Assembly (NCBI RefSeq): GCF_000472705.1
Contig: NZ_AXAE01000016.1
Span: 1-64,000, forward strand
DNA: 64,000 bases
Origin: Mesorhizobium erdmanii USDA 3471
GTDB lineage: Bacteria > Pseudomonadota > Alphaproteobacteria > Rhizobiales > Rhizobiaceae
Direction: 5' to 3'
Below the pieces are notes generated by a model. It was not told the origin of the DNA. It saw only the letters and a program-made list of their open reading frames with translations, and searched no databases. A program made the position numbers and the translations under genes. Positions 25,567 through 34,937 of this stretch are shown here, piece after piece; the stretch's first letter is position 1; each line of letters starts with the position of its first letter.

Positions 25567-26583
25567 TCACTTGGCGTTTTTGACGAATTCCGAGGTGTAG
25601 GTCTTCGACAGGTCGATCTGCTTGCCTTGCAGTTCCTTCTTGAAGGCCGAAAGCACCGTAAGCACCGTCTCGGGGCCGCCCTCGGGCATAACGCCGTCGG
25701 CGGTGAACATCGCCTTGCCGGCATCGAGGGCTTTCACATAGCCTTCCTTGTCGCCGACATAGTAGTCCTTCGGCATCTTGTCGGCGATTTCAGCACCGCT
25801 GTGGGTGTTGATGAATTTCTGCGTTTTGACGAAAGCATTGGCCAGCTTCTGCACGACGTCCTTGTGGGCCTCGACCCAGTCCGTCTGCATGTAGAGGGAC
25901 GCGGCTGGGTATGTGCCGCCGAGCGCAGCCTTGGTGCCTTCTATCGTACGCATGTCGATAAGGACGGTGGCTGCGCCAGTCTTGAGGAGCCGGGTGATGG
26001 TCGGTTCGGTCGTCATGCCGGCCTGGATCTTGTCCTGTTGCATGGCGGCGATGAATGTATCGCCGGCGCCGACCGGGATTGAGGTGAATTCACCCAGCTT
26101 CAGGCCGTTCTTCACGGCAAGGTATTCCGTCAGGAAGTTTGTCGAGGAGCCCAGGCCGGTGACACCCAGGTTCATGCCCTTGAAATCGGCGGGCGACTTG
26201 ATCTCGGGATGTTTCGTCGAGACCAGTTCGACTTCGCCCGGCGCCTGGCTGAACTGGACGACAGATTCGACGAATTTGCCTTTGGCCTGCAGGTCGATGC
26301 AATGGTCGTAGAAGCCGACAACGCCTTGTACGGCGCCGGCCAGCATTTCGTTTTCGGCATCGACACCGGCCGGTTCGTTCAACAACTCGACGTCGAGACC
26401 CTCATCCTTGAAGTAGCCGAGCGCTTCGGTGAGTTTGGCGGGCAGATAGATCTGCTTTTCGTAGCCGCCAACCATGATGGAAATCTTTTCGTCGGCCGCC
26501 GATGCCACTGTGGCCCCCGCGGCGGTGATGGCAAGCGTCAAGGCGGCAGTGCGCAAGGCGCACTTCGAGATGAAACCGGTCAC
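25567..26583 (-). CDS. ABC transporter substrate-binding protein (NMT1/THI5-like)
   Basis: A 338-residue periplasmic protein. The GTG at 26583 is preceded by a strong GGAGGAAG site, and the product starts with a signal peptide (TGFISKCALRTAALTLAIT, ending ASAADEK). The mature part has the NMT1/SsuA pattern: GGYEKQIYLPAKLTEALGYF, LLNEPAG, and GVTGLGSSTNFLTEYLA. It is the first gene of an importer unit. The ligand may be a pyrimidine precursor, sulfonate or similar small acid; the sequence does not decide. I saw no TPP-riboswitch pattern upstream. Confidence 0.88.
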   Translation of the reverse strand: MTGFISKCALRTAALTLAITAAGATVASAADEKISIMVGGYEKQIYLPAKLTEALGYFKDEGLDVELLNEPAGVDAENEMLAGAVQGVVGFYDHCIDLQAKGKFVESVVQFSQAPGEVELVSTKHPEIKSPADFKGMNLGVTGLGSSTNFLTEYLAVKNGLKLGEFTSIPVGAGDTFIAAMQQDKIQAGMTTEPTITRLLKTGAATVLIDMRTIEGTKAALGGTYPAASLYMQTDWVEAHKDVVQKLANAFVKTQKFINTHSGAEIADKMPKDYYVGDKEGYVKALDAGKAMFTADGVMPEGGPETVLTVLSAFKKELQGKQIDLSKTYTSEFVKNAK

Positions 26584-26743
26584 AAATCTTCCTCCATTTG
26601 GGCGACGCGCTGTGAAGCCGCGCCGCATTCCTCCCTCGTCGGCCCTCGCGGGCCGGACATGCGGTGATACCCGCACCACTGTCATGACATGTCCAAGCTT
26701 TCAGCTGGCTTTCAGCCGCGCGGCAAAAAAATCGTTCGCAGCG

Positions 26744-27526
26744 TCACGCACGAGCGTTCAGCCCCAGCACGTCGCGCATATCGTATTGGCCAGGCGAGCG
26801 TCCCGCCACCCAGAGTGCAGCAGCGATCGCTCCACGGGCGAACATGATGCGATCGCCGGCGGCATGCGACAAGGTGACGAGCTCGCCGTCGGCACAGAAG
26901 CTGACGCTGTGTTCGCCGACAATGCTGCCGCCGCGGACCACCGCAAAGCCGATCTCGCCGGGAGGACGCACGCCGGTGACCCCGTCGCGAACGCGCCTTG
27001 CGACCGCATCCAGTGCGACGCCGCGTCCGCCGGCAACGGCTTGGCCCAGCATCAGCGCGGTGCCCGACGGCGCGTCGATCTTGTGGCGGTGATGCGCCTC
27101 GAAAATCTCGGCATCCCAGTCATCGGCATCGAGCGCTCTCGCCGCCTGTTCGACCAATCCGATCAGCATGTTCAGCCCGAGCGAAAAACTACCGGAGCGG
27201 ACGACGGGAATCGTTTTCGCGGCGTCGGCGATGCCGGCGAGTTCAGCGGTATCGAAACCAGTCGAACCGATCACCAAAGCCGGCCCGCCCCTATTTGCGC
27301 AAACCCTTGCCAGACCGGCGGAGGCGGCCGGCGTGGTGAAATCGATCACAACATCGGCCGTTGCAAGCGCCTCGTCGCGGCTCACCAACCCGTCGCCTAC
27401 AGTGCCCGGCCGGTGGAAGCGTGCGGCGAGTGCCAGCCGCGGATCGGTCTGCACGGCCTCGGCCATCTGGCGGCCCATGCGGCCAAGCGCGCCTGCGATC
27501 ACGATCCGGATCGGCGGTTGCACCAT
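26744..27526 (-). CDS. dapB: 4-hydroxy-tetrahydrodipicolinate reductase
   Basis: A 260-residue enzyme of lysine and diaminopimelate synthesis. The N-terminal nucleotide-binding motif [10 protein letters not shown] is followed by D-F-T-T-P, GSTGF and the family signature [16 protein letters not shown] containing the catalytic His pair and Lys. The start ATG at 27526 ([12 protein letters not shown]) lies 8 bases after the helicase stop; upstream codons fall inside the helicase gene. It is cytoplasmic. Rhizobia may carry another dapB copy, which I cannot check. Confidence 0.92.
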   Translation of the reverse strand: MVQPPIRIVIAGALGRMGRQMAEAVQTDPRLALAARFHRPGTVGDGLVSRDEALATADVVIDFTTPAASAGLARVCANRGGPALVIGSTGFDTAELAGIADAAKTIPVVRSGSFSLGLNMLIGLVEQAARALDADDWDAEIFEAHHRHKIDAPSGTALMLGQAVAGGRGVALDAVARRVRDGVTGVRPPGEIGFAVVRGGSIVGEHSVSFCADGELVTLSHAAGDRIMFARGAIAAALWVAGRSPGQYDMRDVLGLNARA

Positions 27527-27534
27527 GATTTCAG

Positions 27535-29628
27535 CTATTTCCACATGCCGCGCATGCGCGCGCCGATATCGACGCGCACTTCCGGCCGGGGTGCCCTGCC
27601 CTGTGCGGCTTGCGCGCTCGGCCACGACATCTGCTGAAACGCGGCGAGGATCGATGCCGGGATGAAGCGGGTGCGCGACGCATAGAGATGGCGGTCGCCG
27701 CGCGCCGCCTGACCATGCGGAAAGAAACGCTGCGGCATGATCAGGTTGAGGTTGTCCTTGGCCCGCGTCATCGCCACGTAGAGCAGCCGGCGTTCCTCCT
27801 CGATATCCTCCTTGGTGCCGACACCGAGATCGGCCGGAATGCAGCCATCGACGGTGTTGAGCACGAAGACATTCTTCCACTCCTGGCCCTTGGCCGAATG
27901 GATCGTGGACAGGATCAGATAGTCCTCGTCGCGATGCGGTGGGCCGGCCTGGTCGCTGGTCGCGTCCGGCGGGTCGAGCGTCAATTCGGTCAGGAAGCGT
28001 TCGCGCGAGGCATATCCCGAACCGATCTGCTCAAGCTGCAGAAGGTCGGCGCGGCGCGTGATCGCGTCCTCGTGAATGCGCTCCAGATGCGGCTCGTACC
28101 ACAACCTGACCTGCTCGAGGTCGGCCGGCCATTTGGCGCCGGCCCGCAGCCCGGAATAGAGCGAGACGAAGCCCGGCCAGTCATCCGCCGCGCGCTGCGG
28201 CGGGCGCCAGCCGGCGAGGCCCATCGCCTCGTCAAGCGCCGATGTCATTGTCTCGACTATTTGGCCGGCAGCCGAGGGACCAATGCCAGGCATCAGTTGC
28301 AGGACGCGAAACCCGGCGACACGGTCGCGCGGATTTTCGGCAAAGCGCAGCACCGCCAGCACGTCCTTGACATGAGCGGCATCGAGGAATTTCAGCCCGC
28401 CGAACTTGACGAAGGGGATGTTGCGGCGGGTCAGCTCGATTTCCAACGGGCCGCTATGGTGCGAGGCGCGAAACAGCACCGCTTGCGATTTCAGCGCCGT
28501 GCCGGCCTCGCGTTCGGCAAGGATGGTGTCACAGACGAAGCTTGCCTGCTCAACCTCGTCGCGCACGGTTACCAGCCTTGGCTTGTCGGTGGATTTGCGC
28601 TCCGACCAGAGGTTCTTGGTAAACCGTTCCGAGGCCTCGCCGATCACCGCATTGGCGGCGGCCAGAATGGTTTCTGTCGAGCGGTAATTGCGCTCCAGCA
28701 TCACCACATCGGCGGCCTGGGCGAACTGCCTTGGGAAGTCGAGGATGTTGCGCACTTCAGCCGCACGGAACGAATAGATCGACTGTGCATCGTCGCCGAC
28801 CACCGTCAGCCCGGAGCCATCCGGTTTCAGCGCCATCAGGATCGAGGCCTGCAGCCGGTTGGTGTCCTGGTATTCGTCGACCAGAACATGGTCGAAACGC
28901 GCACCGAGATGCGCCGCGATCTCCGGCTCGGCCGCCATCTGTGCCCAGTAGAGCAGCAGATCATCGTAATCGAGCACGTTCTGCGCCTGCTTTGCTTCGA
29001 CATAACCCGCGAACAATTGCTTCAGCTGGTCTGCCCAGCCGGCGCACCAGGGAAAAGCCAAGCCCAGTACCGCACCAAGCGGCGCCTGCGCATTGACCGC
29101 GCGCGAATAGATGGCGAGGCAGGTGCCCTTGGTCGGAAAACGTGCCTCCGTCTTCGAGAAACCGAGTTCGTGGCGCACGAGATTCATCAGGTCGGCCGAA
29201 TCCTCGCGATCATGGATGGTGAAGGCCGGATCTAGGCCGATCTCCAGCGCATAGTCGCGCAACAGCCGGGCGCCGATGCCGTGGAAAGTACCGGCCCAGG
29301 TCAGCGCATCGGTGATGACAGCGGCGTCGCGGCCGAGCACCTCGCCGGCGATACGCTCGACACGCTTGGCCATTTCGGAGGCGGCCCGCCGCGAGAAGGT
29401 CATCAGCAGGATGCGGCGGGGATCGGCTCCCCTGACGATGAGATGAGCGACGCGATGCGCCAGCGTGTTGGTCTTGCCCGAGCCGGCGCCGGCAATGACC
29501 AGCAACGGCCCCGCGATCTTGCCATCGCCATGCTCGACGGCCTGGCGCTGGGCATCGTTCAAGCGCGATAGATAAGCGGGCGTTGCGGCCGGCTCCAAAA
29601 AAGTCGAATCATGGGTGGCGACGTTCAT
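27535..29628 (-). CDS. UvrD/Rep-type ATP-dependent DNA helicase
   Basis: A 697-residue superfamily 1A helicase. Motif [13 protein letters not shown] and [11 protein letters not shown] near residue 47. Motif Ia: [11 protein letters not shown]. Motif [12 protein letters not shown]. Motif [18 protein letters not shown]. Motif IV: ERNYRST. Motifs V and VI near the C-terminus: [11 protein letters not shown] and [12 protein letters not shown]. It is slightly shorter than UvrD proper, which fits the alphaproteobacterial second UvrD-like helicase. It precedes dapB by 8 bases. Confidence 0.92.
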   Translation of the reverse strand: MNVATHDSTFLEPAATPAYLSRLNDAQRQAVEHGDGKIAGPLLVIAGAGSGKTNTLAHRVAHLIVRGADPRRILLMTFSRRAASEMAKRVERIAGEVLGRDAAVITDALTWAGTFHGIGARLLRDYALEIGLDPAFTIHDREDSADLMNLVRHELGFSKTEARFPTKGTCLAIYSRAVNAQAPLGAVLGLAFPWCAGWADQLKQLFAGYVEAKQAQNVLDYDDLLLYWAQMAAEPEIAAHLGARFDHVLVDEYQDTNRLQASILMALKPDGSGLTVVGDDAQSIYSFRAAEVRNILDFPRQFAQAADVVMLERNYRSTETILAAANAVIGEASERFTKNLWSERKSTDKPRLVTVRDEVEQASFVCDTILAEREAGTALKSQAVLFRASHHSGPLEIELTRRNIPFVKFGGLKFLDAAHVKDVLAVLRFAENPRDRVAGFRVLQLMPGIGPSAAGQIVETMTSALDEAMGLAGWRPPQRAADDWPGFVSLYSGLRAGAKWPADLEQVRLWYEPHLERIHEDAITRRADLLQLEQIGSGYASRERFLTELTLDPPDATSDQAGPPHRDEDYLILSTIHSAKGQEWKNVFVLNTVDGCIPADLGVGTKEDIEEERRLLYVAMTRAKDNLNLIMPQRFFPHGQAARGDRHLYASRTRFIPASILAAFQQMSWPSAQAAQGRAPRPEVRVDIGARMRGMWK

Positions 29629-29737
29629 CGCCCATCAAGCATCGTTTCCGCTTTGTTCGCAACAAAGAAGCGGCACGCTCGAGGTTCCGACGCGATTGCT
29701 GTTGCCAAACCGCTTCACGGTTTTCGTGGGAATTGCT

Positions 29738-29911
29738 CTACCGTCCGGGATCGACACCCATCGCCGCCGATTGGCGGCGCAGAGCGTCGCGATCACTTCT
29801 CGGTGCCGGCAGCAACAGGGGATCGATGTCGCCGGGAACGTCGTCGATCATCTTGCGAGCGAGGCGGTAGGTAAGAAAGGCCAAGGTGCCGGCCAGAAGC
29901 AGACGGATCAT
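29738..29911 (-). CDS. Small single-span membrane protein
   Basis: A 57-residue protein from the ATG at 29911, which has GAGGAGACC 8 bases upstream. It starts with a hydrophobic segment (MIRLLLAGTLAFLTYRLARKM) followed by an acidic, Pro-rich cytoplasmic or periplasmic tail with DVPGDIDPLLLPAP. No family recognised. It lies upstream of the helicase gene on the same strand, 109 bases away. Confidence 0.55.
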   Translation of the reverse strand: MIRLLLAGTLAFLTYRLARKMIDDVPGDIDPLLLPAPRSDRDALRRQSAAMGVDPGR

Positions 29912-30022
29912 GCCGCGGTCTCCTCTAAAGAAGGTCAACCGGAGGCGGGGCTTTTTGTTCCATCCCGGCAAGTTCGCAACCAAACCGAGATCGCCTCGTT
30001 TGTGAGGATGGAGGCGATCACG

Positions 30023-30169
30023 ATGAAAAAGCTAAGGTCAGGCCTCATCCTGTTGGCTTTGATTGTCTCGGCCTGTGACAACAGGCTGCCGCCAACAAAG
30101 GCTGCCGGTACCGAACAAAGCGGCCATGCCAGCATTCCTGTCATGGACGCGGGGACTGTAGGCAAGTAA
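30023..30169 (+). CDS. Small lipoprotein
   Basis: A 48-residue protein: MKKLRSGLILLALIVSAC is a clear lipoprotein signal with the lipobox VSAC, leaving a mature peptide of about 31 residues (CDNRLPP...GTVGK). The ribosome binding site GGAGG lies about 9 bases before the ATG at 30023; an ATG five codons upstream is less well placed. Function unknown. Confidence 0.6.
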   Translation: MKKLRSGLILLALIVSACDNRLPPTKAAGTEQSGHASIPVMDAGTVGK

Positions 30170-30203
30170 GTATGTTCCGTGCAGTCGAGTGGCAATCCGA
30201 ACC

Positions 30204-30404
30204 TCAGCGCATTGCCGCGATGCATTCCTCGAGGCGATCGAGGCGGAACTTGGCATTGCGCAGTTCGTTCCCGGATTTCTCTCGATGCTGACGGCCTGGC
30301 AACGGCGACGCCCCCGTCAAGTTTCTTTCGAGTTCAGCGATGCGCGCACGCACCTGCCGCGCCTCATTCTGACGCAATGTCTTTATCCAGTTCCGCCCGC
30401 GCAT
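30204..30404 (-). CDS. Possible small coiled-coil protein
   Basis: A 66-residue frame with a strongly helical, charged composition (RQVRARIAELERNL, then RNAKFRLDRLEECIAAMR), suggesting a coiled coil. It starts MRGRNWIKTL. No clear ribosome binding site is present. It could be a real small protein or chance; the heptad-like pattern is the only support. Confidence 0.4.
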   Translation of the reverse strand: MRGRNWIKTLRQNEARQVRARIAELERNLTGASPLPGRQHREKSGNELRNAKFRLDRLEECIAAMR

Positions 30405-30527
30405 CTGTCTGCCCGCAGCCCCCAAAAGACCTGCGGCCTGTATGCCAGCAAGACCCTAACTTCTTGCAAGTGCGAATATTCTAACTTTAATGAATACTAA
30501 TTTAGCAGGCGACGCTTCAGCGAAGAA

Positions 30528-30561
30528 GGCCGGCGCCGCTTGGGAGGAGAAGGCGCCGGCC
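30528..30561. terminator. Perfect 10-bp hairpin downstream of the M20 amidohydrolase
   Basis: GGCCGGCGCC and GGCGCCGGCC form a perfect stem around a 14-base loop, about 120 bases after the end of the minus-strand amidohydrolase gene. There is no T-run; a terminator role is likely but unproven. Confidence 0.4.
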
Positions 30562-30682
30562 AAGCGGATAAATCAGGTCCGCCGCAGGACGAAGGGTAGC
30601 TGAGTCTTGCCGTCGCGTCATGCCGGATCGTGGATTTTGGCCTTTTCCCCCCGCAAAACGGGTCGAAATGGATCGTGGTCTG

Positions 30683-31843
30683 TCAAATCGCAAGCCGTTG
30701 CCTGGCAATGGCGACATGGAAGCTGGCGCCGAACACCAGCCCATCATCGTTGAAGTCGTAGCTGGAATTGTGCAGCGGCGGCGAGGCCACGCCATTGCCG
30801 AGGAAGACGAAGCAGCCCGGTACATGGTCGACGAAACGGGCGAAATCCTCCGACGCCGTCATCGGCTCGCGGGCGACCGCGATATTGCCAGGCTCGAAGA
30901 CGTTCCTGGCAGCGGCGAAGGCCGCCTCGACCAGTTCCGCATCGTTGCGCAGAGGCACGAATTCTCTACTGTAATTGACCTCGGCGGCAACGTTGTAGGC
31001 GGCAGCGGTACCCTCGGCGATGACACGCATCTGTCGCTCGATCGCGGCGCTGACTTCGGGGCGGAAACTGCGCGCATCGCCAAGGATGCGGGCAAGGCCG
31101 GGCAATGCGTTGCGGGTGCCGTCGGTGATCAGTTCGGTCACTGAAACCACCGCTATATCGGCCGGGCTCAGCCGGCGCGAGACGATGGTCTGCAGATTGG
31201 TGACCAGCGCGCAGGCGGCCACCAGAGTTTCGTTGCCCGAATGCGGCCGCGCCGCGTGTCCGCCGAGACCTCTCAGCACGATCTCGAAATTGTCCTCCGC
31301 CGACATGATCGGGCCGGCGCGGGTCTCGAAATGCCCGACGGGCAGACCAGGCAGATTGTGCAGGCCGAAAATCTCGTCGAAGGGAAAGCGCTGCAGCAGG
31401 CCGTCGTCAAGCATGGCCAGCGCGCCCTTGCCCCACTCCTCGGCCGGCTGGAAGATGAAACGCACGGTGCCGTCGAAGCCACCCTCGCCAGCCAGCAGCT
31501 TCGCCGCGCCGAGCAGCATGGCTGTGTGGCCGTCATGACCGCAGGCATGCATGACACCCGGATTGCCGGATCGGTAGGGCGCGGCCGACTGCTCCGATAT
31601 GCGTAGCGCATCCATGTCGGCCCTCAGCGCAATGGCGCGGTTGCCGCTGCCGCGCTTCAGCGTGCCGACGACACCGGTGCCGCCGACCCCCTCCGCGACA
31701 TCGTCGAGGCCGAATTCGCGCAGCCTGGCCGCGACGAAGGCTGCGGTGCGTTTCTCCTCGAAACCGAATTCAGGGTGCGCGTGCAGGTCGCGCCGCCAGG
31801 CGGTCATCTCGCGCTTCAGCGCTTCGAGATCGAGTTCAGCCAT
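30683..31843 (-). CDS. M20 family amidohydrolase (hippurate hydrolase-like)
   Basis: A 386-residue zinc hydrolase of the M20D type. It has RRDLHAHPEFGFEE at the N-terminus, GVMHACGHDGHTAMLL (metal-binding Cys/His/Asp), the FQPAEEWGKGA Glu block, and the dimerisation domain with GLGGHAARPH. The late metal ligand is in LHNSSYDF. The ATG at 31843 has GGAGGTG upstream and overlaps the preceding hydrolase gene by 8 bases. Enzymes of this group remove acyl groups from N-acyl amino acids. It is the last gene of the diaminopropionate ammonia-lyase unit. Confidence 0.9.
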   Translation of the reverse strand: MAELDLEALKREMTAWRRDLHAHPEFGFEEKRTAAFVAARLREFGLDDVAEGVGGTGVVGTLKRGSGNRAIALRADMDALRISEQSAAPYRSGNPGVMHACGHDGHTAMLLGAAKLLAGEGGFDGTVRFIFQPAEEWGKGALAMLDDGLLQRFPFDEIFGLHNLPGLPVGHFETRAGPIMSAEDNFEIVLRGLGGHAARPHSGNETLVAACALVTNLQTIVSRRLSPADIAVVSVTELITDGTRNALPGLARILGDARSFRPEVSAAIERQMRVIAEGTAAAYNVAAEVNYSREFVPLRNDAELVEAAFAAARNVFEPGNIAVAREPMTASEDFARFVDHVPGCFVFLGNGVASPPLHNSSYDFNDDGLVFGASFHVAIARQRLAI

Positions 31844-33080
31844 TGCCGCGCACCTCCAGTTCCGCAAGCTCGGTGACGACATCAAGCAGGATGTTGGCGC
31901 CGGCAACAAGCTCGGCATCCTCGGTCTGCTCATGTGGGCTGTGACTGATGCCTCCGGCGCTCGGCACGAAGATCATCGCTGCCGGCGCGATGCGCGCGAT
32001 CATCTGCGCGTCATGACCGGCGCCCGAGGTCATGCGCCGCGAGACGAGCCCGCGCTTCTTCGCCGCCGCCTCGATCAGTTCGACGACTTTGCCGTCGAAG
32101 ACAACCGGTTCGAAGCGTGCCAGCCTTTCGACCGTCACGGTGATGCCCTGTGCGGCAAGCTGTTGCAGAAAGGCGGCCAGCGCCGCTTCTTCCGCCCGCA
32201 AGCGCTGCTCGTCAGGATCACGCAGATCGACGGTGAAGACGGCGCGCGATGGAATCACGTTGATGGCATTCGGCTCCAGACGCATCGTGCCGACGGTGGC
32301 CACAGTTGGCGAATTCGAGGCCGTTGCCCGGTCATGCAGGAAGGTGACCACGCGGGCCGCGGCATATCCGGCGTCGCAGCGCATCGACATGGGCGTAGTG
32401 CCGGCATGGTTGGCGACGCCATCGAGGGTGATGCGCTGCCAGGAAATACCTTGCAAAGTCTCCACCGCGCCGATCGGGATGCCCTCCCGCTCAAGGACCG
32501 GTCCCTGTTCGATATGCAGTTCGACATAGATGTGCGGCTTGAAAAAACCCGGTTCGCGGTCGCCGGCATAGCCGATGCGGGCAAGTTCCTGGCCGAGCGT
32601 GCTGCCATCGGTGCCGACGGCGGCGAGTGCCGCTTCGACATCAACGCCACCGGCATGGACAAGCGAGCCCATCATGTCGGGAGAGAAGCGCACGCCTTCC
32701 TCGTTGGTGAAGGCGGCGACGGCGATCGGGCGCGACGGGACAAGGCCCGACGCCTTCAGCGTCTCGATCACTTCGAGCCCGGAAAGCACGCCATAGCAGC
32801 CATCGTAGATGCCGGCGTCGATGACCGTATCGATGTGCGAGCCGATGAGCAGCGGTGCCTTGCCTGCATTGTCGGCGACTTGCCAGATGCCGAAGATGTT
32901 GCCGATGCGGTCGATGGCGACATCGAGCCCGGCCCGCCGCAGCCAGCCGACGAAGAGGTCGCGGCCCTGTTTGTCGGTGTCGGAGGCCGCCAGGCGGATC
33001 AGCCTGCCCTCGCCATCGCGGCCAACGGCGCCGAGTTCGCGAATGCGGCCAAGCAGGCGCTGCGCATCGATCGAAATCAT
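31836..33080 (-). CDS. Zn-dependent amidase/carbamoylase of the M20 family (allantoate amidohydrolase-like)
   Basis: A 414-residue enzyme of the N-carbamoyl-amino-acid hydrolase/allantoate amidohydrolase group. Visible blocks are GSHIDTVIDAGIYDGCYGVL, FTNEEGVRFSPDMMGS, HIEQGPVLE, and GAGHDAQMIA near the C-terminus. It hydrolyses a C-N bond in carbamoyl or ureido compounds using two metals. It is coupled to the ammonia-lyase by an ATGA overlap. The combination resembles the ygeX-ygeY neighbourhood of E. coli, pointing to degradation of a diamino or carbamoyl acid. Confidence 0.9.
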   Translation of the reverse strand: MISIDAQRLLGRIRELGAVGRDGEGRLIRLAASDTDKQGRDLFVGWLRRAGLDVAIDRIGNIFGIWQVADNAGKAPLLIGSHIDTVIDAGIYDGCYGVLSGLEVIETLKASGLVPSRPIAVAAFTNEEGVRFSPDMMGSLVHAGGVDVEAALAAVGTDGSTLGQELARIGYAGDREPGFFKPHIYVELHIEQGPVLEREGIPIGAVETLQGISWQRITLDGVANHAGTTPMSMRCDAGYAAARVVTFLHDRATASNSPTVATVGTMRLEPNAINVIPSRAVFTVDLRDPDEQRLRAEEAALAAFLQQLAAQGITVTVERLARFEPVVFDGKVVELIEAAAKKRGLVSRRMTSGAGHDAQMIARIAPAAMIFVPSAGGISHSPHEQTEDAELVAGANILLDVVTELAELEVRGNG

Positions 33081-34285
33081 GGTGTTGCCTCGGCAGCCAA
33101 CCTGCCGGCCAGCACGTCGGCCGGGCTTATGCCGACCAGCTCGGCATAACGAAGCGGGTCGGTCGCACCTTCTGTGTTGATCACCAGCACGCGGGATTTG
33201 CCGTCGAGGCCGAGTTCGGTCCTGTTCTCGGCCACCGCGCGGATCAGCCCGGCAAGGCCGACGCCGCCGCTTTCACCGGCGACGACCACCGGATCACTGC
33301 CGGCTGGCCGTGCCAGCCGTCGCATCACGGAGACAGCGTCGTCCTCATTCACGGTCATGAAGGCATCAGCGGCGCGCGCCAGCACGCGCCAGGCGACTTG
33401 CGAGGCCTCGTAGCATTCAAGCATGGCCATGACAGTCGGCTGGTCGTGCGCCACCTTGACCACGTGCCCTGCCCGGGCAGCCCCGGCAACGCAGGCCGCG
33501 CGGGCGGGCTCGACGACAATGAAGGTTGGCCTCGCCGCGCCGAGCACGATGGCGAGATGGCCGGCCACCGCGGCGGCTATGCCGCCGACGCCTGCCTGGA
33601 CGAAGACATGGGTCGGCGGCTCGCCAAGCTGGCGCAGCGCCTCGCGCACGATCGCCGTATAGCCCTGCATCACCAGGCCAGGGATGCGCTCATAGCCCGG
33701 CCACGACGTATCCGAAACCACGGTCCAGCCTTTCTCTGCCGCGATCCTGGCGGCCTGCCTGACCGAATCGTCATAATTGCCGTCGACACGGACCATCTCC
33801 GCGCCATAACGGGCGATTGCCGAGACGCGCTCGTCGCTGACGCCGGCATGGACAAAGATCACGGCCCTGGCGCCGGCAAGCTCAGCACCTTGCGCGACGG
33901 AGCGGCCGTGATTGCCATCGGTGGCGCAGGCAAAAGTCATCCTTGCGGCGACCGAGCGAACCTCGGCCCGGTCGAGATCCTCAACGTCGACGTGACGGCC
34001 AAGCCGCTTGCTTGCCTCCTCAAGCACAAGGCGAAAGACAGCATAGGCACCGCCCAGCGCCTTGAAGCTGCCGAGGCCGAGACGAAAGCCCTCATCCTTG
34101 ACATGCACCGTGCCGAGGCCGAGTTCGCCCGCCAGCGCCGGCAGCGCGTGCAGCGGCGTCATCGCATGATTGTGGCGATGGGCAAGAAAGTGCTCGACCG
34201 TATCCGCCCCGGCAATCCCGAGGGTTTCGGCGTCGGCGGCATCAAGCGGCTCACCGTGCAAGGCATTACGATTGGGCAGGAACAC
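33077..34285 (-). CDS. dpaL: Diaminopropionate ammonia-lyase
   Basis: A PLP-dependent beta-family lyase of 402 residues converting 2,3-diaminopropionate to pyruvate and ammonia. Features: TPLHALPALA, VKDEGFRLGLGSFKALGGAYA with the PLP-binding Lys in SFKALG, CATDGNHGRSVA, and the VQAGVGGIAAAVAGHL and VAGESGGVGLAG Gly-rich phosphate-binding loops. I chose the GTG at 34285 (reading MFLPNRNAL) because GAGG lies 7 bases before it and the length then matches the family of about 400. Longer readings run into the Lrp promoter. The Lrp gene is divergent. Confidence 0.88.
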   Translation of the reverse strand: MFLPNRNALHGEPLDAADAETLGIAGADTVEHFLAHRHNHAMTPLHALPALAGELGLGTVHVKDEGFRLGLGSFKALGGAYAVFRLVLEEASKRLGRHVDVEDLDRAEVRSVAARMTFACATDGNHGRSVAQGAELAGARAVIFVHAGVSDERVSAIARYGAEMVRVDGNYDDSVRQAARIAAEKGWTVVSDTSWPGYERIPGLVMQGYTAIVREALRQLGEPPTHVFVQAGVGGIAAAVAGHLAIVLGAARPTFIVVEPARAACVAGAARAGHVVKVAHDQPTVMAMLECYEASQVAWRVLARAADAFMTVNEDDAVSVMRRLARPAGSDPVVVAGESGGVGLAGLIRAVAENRTELGLDGKSRVLVINTEGATDPLRYAELVGISPADVLAGRLAAEATP

Positions 34286-34368
34286 TGGCGACCTCGTTGG
34301 GCAGTCAGCGAGAACATATTGCAAGACAGGCGCAAAGAGCGCTGTAATTGAGCTGACCAAATGCAAGT

Positions 34369-34863
34369 TTGTTTCGCGGAACACCTCCATTGCCTCCATC
34401 CCCGCTCGACAATTTCGATCTCGCCATCCTGGCCATCCTGCAGCGGGACAACAGGACCCCGCAGCGGCTGATCGGCGAAGCGGTCAACCTGTCGGCACCA
34501 GCCGTGCAGCGCCGCATCAAGCGCATGGAACAGACCGGTGTCATTGCGAGCAATGTCGCAATCGTCGAACAGGCCGCGGTCGGCCAGCCGATCACCATCT
34601 TCGTCGAGGTGGAGCTCGAGAGCGAGCGCACCGAGCTCATCGACGCCGCCAAGCGGCAATTTTCGGAAACGCCCGAAGTGCAGCAATGCTACTACGTCAC
34701 CGGCGAGGCCGACTTCATCCTCATCATCACCGTTGCCGACATGGGCGCCTATGAGGCGCTGACGCGAAAGCTGTTCTTTGACAGCAACAATGTCCGGAAA
34801 TTCCGCACCTTCGTCGCCATGGACCGCGTCAAGGTTGGCCTGACGGTGCCGTTGCCGGGTTGA
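34369..34863 (+). CDS. Lrp/AsnC family transcriptional regulator
   Basis: A 164-residue protein: winged helix LDNFDLAILAILQRDN with the recognition helix in LSAPAVQRRIKRME, and the RAM domain with CYYVTGEADFILIITV. No ATG is available before the domain, so translation begins at a TTG, either at 34369 or at 34390; the second gives 157 residues. It is divergent from dpaL and its hydrolases, and is the probable ligand-responsive regulator of that unit. Confidence 0.86.
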   Translation: MFRGTPPLPPSPLDNFDLAILAILQRDNRTPQRLIGEAVNLSAPAVQRRIKRMEQTGVIASNVAIVEQAAVGQPITIFVEVELESERTELIDAAKRQFSETPEVQQCYYVTGEADFILIITVADMGAYEALTRKLFFDSNNVRKFRTFVAMDRVKVGLTVPLPG

Positions 34864-34937
34864 GCCCTGCGGCAGCCAGGGTCCACATGCCATGCGTTTG
34901 ACATTCTACAGTACGCGAATTGGGCAGGGAGGCGCGC

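Noticed and set aside
26584..26743. TPP riboswitch upstream of the NMT1-like binding protein
   Set aside because: The conserved CTGAGA and thi-box elements are not visible in the leader.
27610..29235. Long open frame on the plus strand (541 codons)
   Set aside because: It lies entirely antisense to the UvrD-like helicase gene, has no recognisable domain and reflects the high third-position GC of the real gene.
32855..34351. Long open frame on the plus strand (498 codons)
   Set aside because: Antisense to dpaL and the carbamoylase-like gene; its translation shows no family.
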